Translations under genes and position numbers: made by a program | Shown here: piece after piece, positions 1-5,880 of the stretch | Layout: every line of letters starts with the position of its first letter | Position numbering within the stretch: position 1 is the stretch's first letter | DNA from: Chloroflexota bacterium | Lineage (GTDB): Bacteria; Chloroflexota; Dehalococcoidia; GIF9; UBA5629 | Assembly (NCBI GenBank): GCA_020354105.1 | Contig: CP070642.1 | Span: 922,693-928,951, forward strand | Direction of reading: 5' to 3' | Length of the DNA: 6,259 bases | Notes under the pieces: generated by a model | What the model saw: only the letters and a program-made list of their open reading frames with translations | Database searches by the model: none | What the model was told of the DNA's origin: nothing

Positions 1-885
1 CCCAGACTCTTCATCAAAATAGTTCAAGGTTTTTCCGCTATATTTTGCATGTTGTACAAGGTCAAAATCGCCCCGGTTGGCAACGCCTTCCAGCTCCGCC
101 CAACCCATAGGAAAAAGATACTCAATATCGTAGCAGTCCTTAGCATAATGAGCCAATTCTTTCTTACCATGCTTACGAAGATGCAGATTTTCCTTAGCTA
201 TCCCGAACTTTGAGTACCAATCGAAGCGCTCCTTCACCCAGTAATCGAACCATTTCTCATCTGTGCCAGGTTTGACGAAGTACTCAACCTCCATCTGCTC
301 AAACTCTCTGGTCCTGAAGATAAAATTACCGGTCGTGATTTCATTGCGAAAGGACTTACCCATTTGTGCAATACCAAAAGGCAATTTCCTTCTCGAGGTA
401 GCCAGAACATTATCGAAGTTAACAAAAATACCCTGAGCTGTCTCCGGCCGCAGATAAACAACGCTGGCATCATCCTCTACTGGCCCCATAAAAGTCTTGA
501 ACATCAGGTTGAACTGCCTTGGCTCCGTCAGCTCACCGCTACAATCAGGACAGCTTTTACCGTCCAAATCAGTAGCTCGCCATCTGAGGTTACAAGCCTT
601 ACATTCTACTAATGGGTCAGAAAAACCTTCAACATGACCGCTAGCTACCCATGTCTGCGGATGCATCATTATGCTGGCATCTATGCCAACCATATCATCA
701 CGTTCCTGAACCACTGCGCGCCACCAGGCATCTTTGACATTGCGCTTCAATTCAACCCCCAAAGGCCCGTAATCCCAGCAGCTACATAATCCACCGTATA
801 TCTCGCTGCTTGGGTAAATAAAGCCCCGCCGCTTGCACAGCGAGACAATTTTTTCCATGTCTACTTTACTCTTTTTTTCAGGCAA
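1..885 (-). CDS. glyQS: Glycyl-tRNA synthetase, alpha2 (single-chain) type, 3' part missing
   Basis: Class II aminoacyl-tRNA synthetase that charges tRNA-Gly with glycine using ATP in the cytoplasm. The 295 visible codons are the N-terminal part of a protein usually about 450-500 residues long; the reading frame runs off the window at base 1. Motif 1 lies around residues 37-56 (WDYGPLGVELKRNV). A four-cysteine zinc-site candidate is C95, C98, C112 and C115. RPETAQGIF is at 146-154, motif 2 (FGIAQMGKSFRNEIT) at about 170-184 and FRTREFEQMEVEYF at about 190-203. The glycine-pocket segment AELEGVANRGDFDL is at about 263-276. Start: TTG at 885, chosen because GAGGAG sits six bases upstream; an in-frame ATG at 858 (giving MEKIVSLCKRRGF) is the alternative but has no comparable ribosome site. 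Family assignment is very secure. This is the homodimeric form, not the alpha2beta2 glyQ/glyS form. Confidence 0.97.
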   Translation of the reverse strand, partial: MPEKKSKVDMEKIVSLCKRRGFIYPSSEIYGGLCSCWDYGPLGVELKRNVKDAWWRAVVQERDDMVGIDASIMMHPQTWVASGHVEGFSDPLVECKACNLRWRATDLDGKSCPDCSGELTEPRQFNLMFKTFMGPVEDDASVVYLRPETAQGIFVNFDNVLATSRRKLPFGIAQMGKSFRNEITTGNFIFRTREFEQMEVEYFVKPGTDEKWFDYWVKERFDWYSKFGIAKENLHLRKHGKKELAHYAKDCYDIEYLFPMGWAELEGVANRGDFDLVQHAKYSGKTLNYFDEESG

Positions 886-891
886 ATTAAT

Positions 892-897
892 CTCCTC
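892..897 (-). promoter_or_regulatory. Ribosome binding site of glyQS (GAGGAG)
   Basis: On the minus strand GAGGAG is followed by the six bases ATTAAT and then TTG. This is the strongest Shine-Dalgarno match in the window and decides the TTG start over the ATG nine codons further in. Confidence 0.75.
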
Positions 898-910
898 AGC
901 AGTTTATCAA

Positions 911-939
911 AGCTTATCAACTTTATGTCCGAGTGTCAA
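911..939 (-). promoter_or_regulatory. Predicted sigma70-type promoter of glyQS
   Basis: Minus-strand TTGACA (939-934, perfect -35) is separated by exactly 17 bases from TAAGCT (916-911), which keeps the first, second and last bases of the -10 consensus. Transcription would begin near 904, giving a leader of about 20 bases that holds the GAGGAG site. So short a leader leaves no room for a T-box riboswitch. The -10 is only a 3/6 match. Confidence 0.45.
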
Positions 940-950
940 AGACCTCGAAT

Positions 951-979
951 GTGATGTTTCTAAACAATTATGCTAGAAT
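951..979 (+). promoter_or_regulatory. Predicted extended -10 promoter of the lipoprotein gene
   Basis: TAGAAT (974-979, 5/6 to the -10 consensus) is preceded by TGC (971-973), which makes an extended -10. A weak -35 (GTGATG, 951-956, 3/6) lies 17 bases upstream. Transcription would start near 986, about 25 bases before the ATG at 1011. This supports the 1011 start over the longer open frame from 933, which would begin upstream of the transcript. The promoter diverges from that of glyQS without overlapping it. Confidence 0.4.
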
Positions 980-1010
980 CGAAGCATTGCAAGACCATGG
1001 AAATCGCCTT

Positions 1011-2648
1011 ATGAAAATAATCATTAAGCCCAAGATACTAATCAGTCTGTGTCTGGTTTCGTTGATTCTGCCAAGCATCTCCTGCAACCCCCAGCCCATA
1101 ACACCTCCACCATCACTTCCAACACCTCCAACAGAAGTACCAGCACCAGATACCATACAGCCCGAAACAGTAATAACCAGTGCCCCTAACGAAACCATCG
1201 ATGACAACAAGGTCACCTTCGAATGGACTGGCAGCGATGATAAGACCCTAACCACTAACCTGACCTATTCATATTATCTGGAGGGCTACGATACCGACTA
1301 TTCTTTATTTACCACTGACACCACCAAGACCTACACTGACTTGTCTGATGGCACTTATACATTTTATGTCAAATCAAGAGACGAGGCCGGCAATATTGAC
1401 CCCACTCCGGCAACTATCCAATTCACCATAGCTACACCACCCCCAGAAGAAGAGCCTCCAGTCATAACCCCGGTCGCCGGCACCTTGCTCATTGTGCCAA
1501 ACAGCGATGTTAGCCACATAGCCGTAGCCTACAACAACATTATTTACGCCATAGATTCCCCACACGCCAGGATTTACAAATCAGACCACGGCGGCATCGG
1601 CTGGACCGACATATCAAAGGGTATTGGCGGTGCAGCACCCTGGGGCGAACTGGCTATAGCTCCCGATGATCCCAGGGTAGTGGCCGTAGTCACCAATGGC
1701 GGGACTGAAGTCTATCTATCAACCGACGGAGGTAATAACTTCGGCGCCACTGGATTGTCTGGCAAGCTGGGCGGTGGCGAGAGAGTCAAGTGCCTGGCAG
1801 TATCACCAGGCTACGGCCGCCGAGAAATAGCCGTCGGCACCTCCACAGGCAACGGCAATGGCAGGGTATGGGTGAACATAATGAATGGATTTCCTGTCGG
1901 CTGGGAAGACATGAGCACCGGTGCCACAGGCTGGTCAAATGCTGACATCTTTGCCATCGAATATTCGTCGGGATTCGTTTCCGATGGCACTCTTTTAGCC
2001 ATCGCTGCCACCGGACCCCCACCGGCTACCGAAGACACTTATCTCTACATGGGAGCCAGAGACCTTGGTGGGAACACTGCAACCTGGAATAACTCCGCAG
2101 GCTACCCTGTGGAAATCTCTCAATCGGGTCAGGATACACCGGGAACACCACTCACCTATGCCGATATAGCCTTACCGGCAGATTATATTGGAACAATGCC
2201 CGCAAAACGGCATGTCTATGCCTGCTGGAGCGACAACCCACCTGGAGTTGCTACTGCCGGCGACCCCAACGATGATGTCTACCGAGTGGATAACACCGTC
2301 TGCTACAGACTTCTAGTTCGCACCGATGCTATCTGTAGCTTAGCACACTACGGTGTGTTTAGCCGGGGCAAGCTGCTGGCTGGGGCTACGATACCCTCAA
2401 CAACGGGGCTTTTCCGAGGTCCTCAGGTATACTGCACCTTTAATCCGCAATCAACATGTCCCACCTGGCAAAGTAGCCAGAAACCACCCACCGGTCCGGG
2501 TCAGGCAAGAGTAGCATGGTCTGCTGACGGCAAAGCAGCTTACTGCGGCACCAGCGCCGCCGCCAGTGGCAGCGGCGACCAGAGCGCTTTCTCTGTAAGC
2601 ACCAATGACGGCTTTACCTGGAACCAAATCGGCCTGATAGACCTTTAG
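1011..2648 (+). CDS. Secreted lipoprotein with Fn3/Ig-like domain and Asp-box (BNR-like) propeller region
   Basis: A 545-residue exported protein of unknown function. Residues 1-24 form a lysine-bearing N terminus plus hydrophobic core ending LPSIS before C25, a slightly non-canonical lipobox (Ser at -3). Residues 26-50 are a Pro/Thr-rich spacer. Residues about 51-140 form an Fn3/Ig-like beta domain (PETVITSAPNETI, then GTYTFYVKSRDEAGN), followed by a second spacer with PPPEEEPP. From about 155 the chain looks like a beta-propeller with degenerate Asp-box motifs: KSDHGGIGW (190-198), STDGGNNF (237-244) and STNDGFTW (530-537). Six cysteines lie between 405 and 512, suggesting disulphides outside the cell. 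The start at 1011 places the signal peptide at the N terminus; the frame is open from GTG 933, but those 26 extra residues would spoil it. GGA at 999-1001 is a weak ribosome site. Asp-boxes occur in sialidases and many non-enzymatic propellers, and no catalytic set is recognisable. Role in surface binding is inference. Confidence 0.85.
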   Translation: MKIIIKPKILISLCLVSLILPSISCNPQPITPPPSLPTPPTEVPAPDTIQPETVITSAPNETIDDNKVTFEWTGSDDKTLTTNLTYSYYLEGYDTDYSLFTTDTTKTYTDLSDGTYTFYVKSRDEAGNIDPTPATIQFTIATPPPEEEPPVITPVAGTLLIVPNSDVSHIAVAYNNIIYAIDSPHARIYKSDHGGIGWTDISKGIGGAAPWGELAIAPDDPRVVAVVTNGGTEVYLSTDGGNNFGATGLSGKLGGGERVKCLAVSPGYGRREIAVGTSTGNGNGRVWVNIMNGFPVGWEDMSTGATGWSNADIFAIEYSSGFVSDGTLLAIAATGPPPATEDTYLYMGARDLGGNTATWNNSAGYPVEISQSGQDTPGTPLTYADIALPADYIGTMPAKRHVYACWSDNPPGVATAGDPNDDVYRVDNTVCYRLLVRTDAICSLAHYGVFSRGKLLAGATIPSTTGLFRGPQVYCTFNPQSTCPTWQSSQKPPTGPGQARVAWSADGKAAYCGTSAAASGSGDQSAFSVSTNDGFTWNQIGLIDL

Positions 2649-2649
2649 T

Positions 2650-2679
2650 TTGACACTTCAGTACACTTTTTCCTACAAT
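2650..2679 (+). promoter_or_regulatory. Strong predicted promoter of the HAD gene, start codon 11 bases past the -10
   Basis: TTGACA (2650-2655, perfect -35), an 18-base spacer, then TACAAT (2674-2679, 5/6 -10). Only 11 bases separate the -10 from the ATG at 2691, so a start site 6-9 bases past the -10 leaves a leader of about 2-6 bases. No Shine-Dalgarno sequence is present, as expected for a leaderless or nearly leaderless message. The -35 begins two bases after the lipoprotein stop codon, so the HAD gene can be transcribed independently of it. Confidence 0.6.
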
Positions 2680-2690
2680 TTTGATTCGGC

Positions 2691-3386
2691 ATGATTAAAG
2701 CTGTCTTCTTCGACTTCTACAACACACTGGCAACTTATGACCCACCCCGAGAAGAGGCATGGGCCAATGCCTGCCGCGATAACGGCATCGATGTGGAAGC
2801 CAAGACGCTCTTCAGCTCCCTGACTGCAGCAGATATGTACTGGCGCAATGAAAACCTCCGCTCGCCGGTAGAAAAAAGAACGCCGGAGGAAAAAATCGAT
2901 TTCTACATCGAATACGCAAACAGGATACTTAAAGGAGCAGGCGCGGAGGCCAGCCAAGATACAATATTTCAGATACTGGCAAAAATCCGAGAGTACAAAT
3001 GGGAATTCAAAAACTTCGATGAGACCCTATCAACCCTGAAAGAGCTCGATGGCCGCGGCTTAATCCTGGGGCTGATTTCCAACGTAGTCCAGGACATGGA
3101 AGCCACATATGCAGAGCTAGGGCTGCAACCGTACCTTGACTTCAAGGTCACCTCCGCCGAGGTGGGCTCCGACAAACCGAATCCAGAGATATTCGAAGCG
3201 GCACTAAAGAAGGCTCAGGTCAAACCTGAGGAAGTTGTATTTATAGGCGACCAGTATGACATTGACATTGTCGGCGCCCGAGGTGTCGGCATGCAAGCCC
3301 TGCTCATCGACCGCAAAGATTATTTCCCAGACATCACCGACTGCCCTCGAATCCACAGCCTCACCGAAATCACCCAATACATCTAG
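2691..3386 (+). CDS. HAD-superfamily hydrolase (subfamily IA, haloacid dehalogenase/phosphatase-like)
   Basis: A 231-residue cytoplasmic hydrolase using an aspartyl-enzyme intermediate, most likely a small-molecule phosphatase. All four HAD motifs are visible: motif I FFDFYNTL with nucleophile D8; motif II LISN with S130; motif III with K162 in SDKPNPEIF; motif IV FIGDQYDIDIVGA with D187 and further acids D190 and D192. Residues about 17-110 form the helical C1-type cap. The second motif I aspartate (D+2), the usual general acid of phosphatases, is Tyr10, as in L-2-haloacid dehalogenases (DxYGT) and some uncharacterised relatives. Dehalogenase activity is therefore possible, but DxY also occurs in HAD proteins not known to be dehalogenases, so the substrate stays open. 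The ATG start is fixed by an in-frame TGA at 2682-2684. The gene lies 42 bases after the lipoprotein gene, with its own promoter and no ribosome site. Confidence 0.92.
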   Translation: MIKAVFFDFYNTLATYDPPREEAWANACRDNGIDVEAKTLFSSLTAADMYWRNENLRSPVEKRTPEEKIDFYIEYANRILKGAGAEASQDTIFQILAKIREYKWEFKNFDETLSTLKELDGRGLILGLISNVVQDMEATYAELGLQPYLDFKVTSAEVGSDKPNPEIFEAALKKAQVKPEEVVFIGDQYDIDIVGARGVGMQALLIDRKDYFPDITDCPRIHSLTEITQYI

Positions 3387-3409
3387 CTTATTTGGTAGTT
3401 TGCCCATTT

Positions 3410-3438
3410 TTGACTTAACATTGCTAACTGGTTACTGT
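3410..3438 (+). promoter_or_regulatory. Candidate promoter of the cation transporter gene
   Basis: TTGACT (3410-3415, 5/6 -35), a 17-base spacer, then TACTGT (3433-3438, matching first, second and last -10 bases). Transcription would start near 3445, giving a leader of about 37 bases that includes the ribosome site. No clear metal-regulator operator dyad is seen. The weak -10 keeps this a moderate prediction. Confidence 0.33.
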
Positions 3439-3469
3439 TGCACTACTGGACTCAGGATATATTTAATTC

Positions 3470-3477
3470 AGGTGGAG
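3470..3477 (+). promoter_or_regulatory. Ribosome binding site of the cation transporter (AGGTGGAG)
   Basis: AGGTGGAG ends four bases before the TTG at 3482; its AGGTG core pairs with the 16S rRNA tail at a spacing of seven bases. An in-frame TAG at 3479-3481 rules out any earlier start, and the next in-frame ATG is more than 70 codons in, so the TTG start is well supported. Confidence 0.6.
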
Positions 3478-3481
3478 ATAG

Positions 3482-4429
3482 TTGACCAAGCACGCTCATC
3501 ATGATGCCCAGCCCGTAGGTAATAAACTGAAAGTCGGCATCATTCTCACCGGCTGCATCCTGGTAGCAGAAATAGCTGGTGGGCTCATATCCAATAGCCT
3601 GGCTTTGCTCAGCGATGCCGGCCATGTACTCGCTGATATCGTAGCGCTCTCACTAAGCTGGTATGGGGTAAGGCAAGCCGAGCGTCCCCCCAGCAACCGC
3701 ATGACATTTGGTTATCACAGAGTGGGAGTGATAGTAGCCATAGTTAACGCCGTCAGCATTTTCGCTATTGCAGCAATCATCCTTTATGAAGCCTATCAAC
3801 GCTTTCAACAACCACCAGAGGTTAACAGCCTGCTGATGCTACTCGTAGCTATCGTGGGGCTTGCGGTTAACGCCTTTGTTGCCTTCTGGTTACGCCAGGA
3901 ACAGCAAAGCAATCTCAATGTTCGCAGTGCCTTCTGGCATGCTCTTGGCGATGCCCTGGCATCAATCGGGGTAATTATCGGAGGAGCCATCATGCTAATC
4001 ACCGGATGGTTTTTAGTGGATCCGATTATCAGCGTGCTTATTGGTTTTGTCATCATCCTGGCTGCCTGGCGCATATTGAGAGAAGGGCTGAGAGTTCTTC
4101 TAGAGGCTACGCCCGGGCACATGGACATAACCGAGATGGTAAACGCCTTAAATCGATTACCTGAAGTAAAAGATGTCCACGATGTCCATGTATGGAGCAT
4201 CTCGCCTGAGCTGCACGCCATGAGCTGTCACGTGCTTATAGATGACCTATCCACCACTCAAGCAGCCACAATCCGCCAAAAAATCGAAGACATACTACTA
4301 GAACGATTCAAGATAAAGCACACCACGCTCCAGATGGAATGCCAGCAGTGCGACTCCAACGATATTCTCTGCACTCTAACTTACGGGCAGAGCCACAAAG
4401 AGGACAAAGGCAGAACACAGAACAGATAA
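3482..4429 (+). CDS. Cation diffusion facilitator, CzcD/ZitB (zinc-type) exporter
   Basis: A 315-residue inner-membrane antiporter that exports divalent metal, most likely Zn2+ (possibly Cd2+ or Co2+), in exchange for protons. Six hydrophobic segments can be placed at about 16-37, 40-62, 80-103, 115-137, 150-175 and 178-196. The transport site is the two-histidine, two-aspartate set of zinc-type CDF proteins: H48 and D52 in SDAGHVLAD (helix 2), H153 and D157 in FWHALGD (helix 5). This is the HxxxD rather than DxxxD helix-2 form, which favours zinc over iron or manganese. Residues from about 197 form the cytoplasmic ferredoxin-like dimerisation domain (LPEVKDVHDVHVWSI). The N terminus is His-rich (H4, H6, H7) and the C terminus carries C287, C290 and C297, possible extra metal ligands. 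Starts with TTG directly after an in-frame TAG. Stands alone with its own likely promoter; no metal-sensing regulator is adjacent. Confidence 0.95.
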   Translation: MTKHAHHDAQPVGNKLKVGIILTGCILVAEIAGGLISNSLALLSDAGHVLADIVALSLSWYGVRQAERPPSNRMTFGYHRVGVIVAIVNAVSIFAIAAIILYEAYQRFQQPPEVNSLLMLLVAIVGLAVNAFVAFWLRQEQQSNLNVRSAFWHALGDALASIGVIIGGAIMLITGWFLVDPIISVLIGFVIILAAWRILREGLRVLLEATPGHMDITEMVNALNRLPEVKDVHDVHVWSISPELHAMSCHVLIDDLSTTQAATIRQKIEDILLERFKIKHTTLQMECQQCDSNDILCTLTYGQSHKEDKGRTQNR

Positions 4430-4477
4430 TTTCGGGGTGCTCAAACCAGGCAACAGAAGACATCTCATAATACCGAA

Positions 4478-5314
4478 CTACCGAAGCATAGCCACATAGC
4501 TGTCTATTGGCACTCCAATTGAATCAGCCACCGGCTGGCATTTTGCCCTGAGACAGTGGAAAATTCTGCCCTTCGCCGGCAACTCAGATAGGGACTCATA
4601 GTAGCCCATGCCTTTGGCAAATATAAGGTCTGCGGAATCGAACTCACGCTTGAATTCAGCCGACGCCAGGGAAAAATCTATACCCGGAGTAGCCGTGCCC
4701 GTGGTTATTATCTCGCCAAGCTCGGTTTCAAGTCCGACTCGCCCAATATCTTCCAGGGTAACGTCGTCCTGGACAGGCGCCGCCTTAACCACATAGGCAA
4801 CCGAAGCCCGCTGCCTCATCCATCGGAGGAGCGGCAAATCAAAAAACATCTCGCCGGCATTATCCGCCAGATATAAAACCCTTCGGGCGCGCTTGAGCCT
4901 GGCTTCAAACTGTTCCGAGTCATCGATGACAAAATCCACCGGCCCCTTCATGTCTTCCTTTATAACATCAAGAGGCCTGAAGAAATCTATGGTATTCCCC
5001 AAGGCAGCAAACTTGAGACAGCTTATGAAGCTGGTATGTTCAACTTTTATCTGCTTGGAAAGCTCTCTGGCAACTGCAATCTCCTTATCCTTCATCAGCC
5101 GGTAGGGGTCAGGATTTCCGGTTATTTTCTTTACCGCATCATGGATTTTGGTGGCAACAACAATGGATACGGCATCAATGGAGAAACCCTCACCGAGTAT
5201 CTTCAGCCCCTCGTCTGTCGCCCTGGCTTTAGTCGGCTCGTCATTAGTTGCCAGTTCAGCAGCCTGGCAAGCCAGCCTCTGCAGGCACTCATAGCAATAC
5301 TCCGTAGCTTTCAT
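4478..5314 (-). CDS. DUF89/ARMT1-like metal-dependent damage-control phosphatase
   Basis: A 278-residue soluble protein of the DUF89 family, whose studied members are metal-dependent phosphatases acting on damaged or side-product phosphometabolites. It has the short free-standing form usual in archaea and bacteria. Seen: N-terminal CYEC with C7 and C10; GNTIDFF with N107 and D110; LADNAGEMFFDLPLL with D151 and N152, the expected metal ligands; VVKAAPVQDD with K177; SADLIFAKGMGYYESL with D229, the likely third ligand; and RAKCQPVA near the C terminus. The KGMGYYE stretch differs from the KGQGNFE/KGQANYE pattern I recall for relatives. Substrate cannot be told from sequence. The ATG at 5314 has no Shine-Dalgarno; TATTAT ends seven bases upstream. 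Its 3' end converges on the transporter gene 48 bases away, and TspO lies 64 bases upstream on the same strand. Confidence 0.93.
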   Translation of the reverse strand: MKATEYCYECLQRLACQAAELATNDEPTKARATDEGLKILGEGFSIDAVSIVVATKIHDAVKKITGNPDPYRLMKDKEIAVARELSKQIKVEHTSFISCLKFAALGNTIDFFRPLDVIKEDMKGPVDFVIDDSEQFEARLKRARRVLYLADNAGEMFFDLPLLRWMRQRASVAYVVKAAPVQDDVTLEDIGRVGLETELGEIITTGTATPGIDFSLASAEFKREFDSADLIFAKGMGYYESLSELPAKGRIFHCLRAKCQPVADSIGVPIDSYVAMLR

Positions 5315-5321
5315 CTCAAAA

Positions 5322-5327
5322 ATAATA
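5322..5327 (-). promoter_or_regulatory. Possible -10 (TATTAT) placing the DUF89 transcript start at its ATG
   Basis: Minus-strand TATTAT (5/6 to consensus) is followed by the seven bases TTTTGAG and then ATG, so transcription would begin at or one base before the start codon. The -35 at 17 bases (TCTGCA) is poor, 3/6. A rival promoter lies just upstream at 5341-5368. Confidence 0.3.
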
Positions 5328-5340
5328 CGCGGCAGGATAG

Positions 5341-5368
5341 ATTATGCAGATAGATTTGATTCAGTTAA
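5341..5368 (-). promoter_or_regulatory. Alternative promoter for the DUF89 gene
   Basis: Minus-strand TTAACT (5368-5363, 4/6 -35), a 16-base spacer, then CATAAT (5346-5341, 5/6 -10). Transcription near 5334 would give a leader of about 20 bases, still with no recognisable Shine-Dalgarno sequence. It has the better -35 of the two candidates for this gene; I cannot decide between them by eye. Confidence 0.3.
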
Positions 5369-5378
5369 ATCCGTGGGC

Positions 5379-5858
5379 CTATCGGTTCAACAGCCATATC
5401 GACTCATTGAGAACCGCCGCGAAAGTCACCCACAGCAGATAGGGCAACATAAGCACACCGGCAGCCCGAGATATCCTGTAGAAACTCAAAATGGTGAACA
5501 GAATCGCCACCCACAGGACTACGATTACAATCAATCCGTACAGGGGCGACTGGAGACCGAAAAAGACCACTGACCACAAGGCATTCAGAACCAGCTGTAC
5601 CAGGAAGGCGATCAGGGCTATCTTGACCTGCCTGCTCTCCAACCCCTTGCGCCACACCAGAAATGCGGCTACGCCCATCATTATATACAGAAGCGTCCAC
5701 ACCGGAGCGAACAGCCAGTTCGGCGGTGTAAACGCCGGCCTCTCCAGCGTAGCATACCAGGTCGGAATCGCCTGCTGCGTAAATATAGAGCCTATGGCAC
5801 CGGCAGCCAGACAGGCGACAATGCTCACCACTAGCTTCCAAATATCACCGATTCTCAT
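5379..5858 (-). CDS. tspO: TspO/MBR family tryptophan-rich membrane protein
   Basis: A 159-residue integral membrane protein of the TspO/MBR (peripheral benzodiazepine receptor homologue) family, which binds porphyrins and other tetrapyrroles and is linked to stress control of tetrapyrrole metabolism. Five hydrophobic helices are expected, as usual for this size. Signature residues: W34-Y35, then P41-x-F43-x-P-P46-x-W48 and PVW54 after helix 1; LNALWSVVFFG (91-101); LPYLLWVTFAAVLN (138-151), with a final W155. The conserved tryptophans and the PxFxPPxW loop make the family secure; the ligand is not predictable. Start: ATG at 5858 is preferred because the upstream in-frame ATG at 5867 lies at the -10 boxes, probably before the transcript starts. 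Using 5867 would add only three residues (MIN). No Shine-Dalgarno precedes either. No tetrapyrrole gene is visible nearby. Confidence 0.94.
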   Translation of the reverse strand: MRIGDIWKLVVSIVACLAAGAIGSIFTQQAIPTWYATLERPAFTPPNWLFAPVWTLLYIMMGVAAFLVWRKGLESRQVKIALIAFLVQLVLNALWSVVFFGLQSPLYGLIVIVVLWVAILFTILSFYRISRAAGVLMLPYLLWVTFAAVLNESIWLLNR

Positions 5859-5865
5859 GTTTATC

Positions 5866-5880
5866 ATTATAATTATACCA
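5866..5880 (-). promoter_or_regulatory. Extended -10 promoter of tspO with a tandem second TATAAT
   Basis: Minus-strand TGG plus TATAAT (5880-5872) is a perfect extended -10. A second perfect TATAAT follows at 5871-5866. The first predicts a start near 5865 (leader about 7 bases to ATG 5858); the second predicts a start at 5858-5859, exactly leaderless. No good -35 is present (TAAATA for the first box), as is common with extended -10 promoters. Confidence 0.5.

Noticed and set aside
364..612. Plus-strand frame opposite glyQS
   Set aside because: It lies across the motif 2 and zinc-site coding of glyQS; no independent signal supports it.
904..920. Direct repeat TTATCAA-AGC-TTATCAA as a possible operator or iteron
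   Set aside because: Only two 7-base copies in an AT-rich promoter region; explained well enough by the glyQS -10 area and no third copy.
886..940. T-box riboswitch upstream of glyQS
   Set aside because: The predicted leader is about 20 bases; there is no room for a T-box and no terminator hairpin.
933..1010. N-terminal extension of the lipoprotein starting at GTG 933
   Set aside because: It would put 26 polar residues ahead of the signal peptide, has no ribosome site and begins upstream of the predicted transcript start; ATG 1011 gives a proper lipoprotein signal.
3805..4221. 138-codon antisense frame within the transporter gene
   Set aside because: It lies wholly inside a securely identified CDF gene and has Ser/Thr/Met-rich composition typical of an antisense shadow.
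4430..4477. Bidirectional terminator between the convergent transporter and DUF89 genes
   Set aside because: No stem of useful length and no U-run on either strand in these 48 bases.
5285..5296. CxxC of the DUF89 protein as an iron-sulphur or radical SAM motif
   Set aside because: A single N-terminal CxxC is common in free-standing DUF89 proteins and the rest of the protein fits that family.
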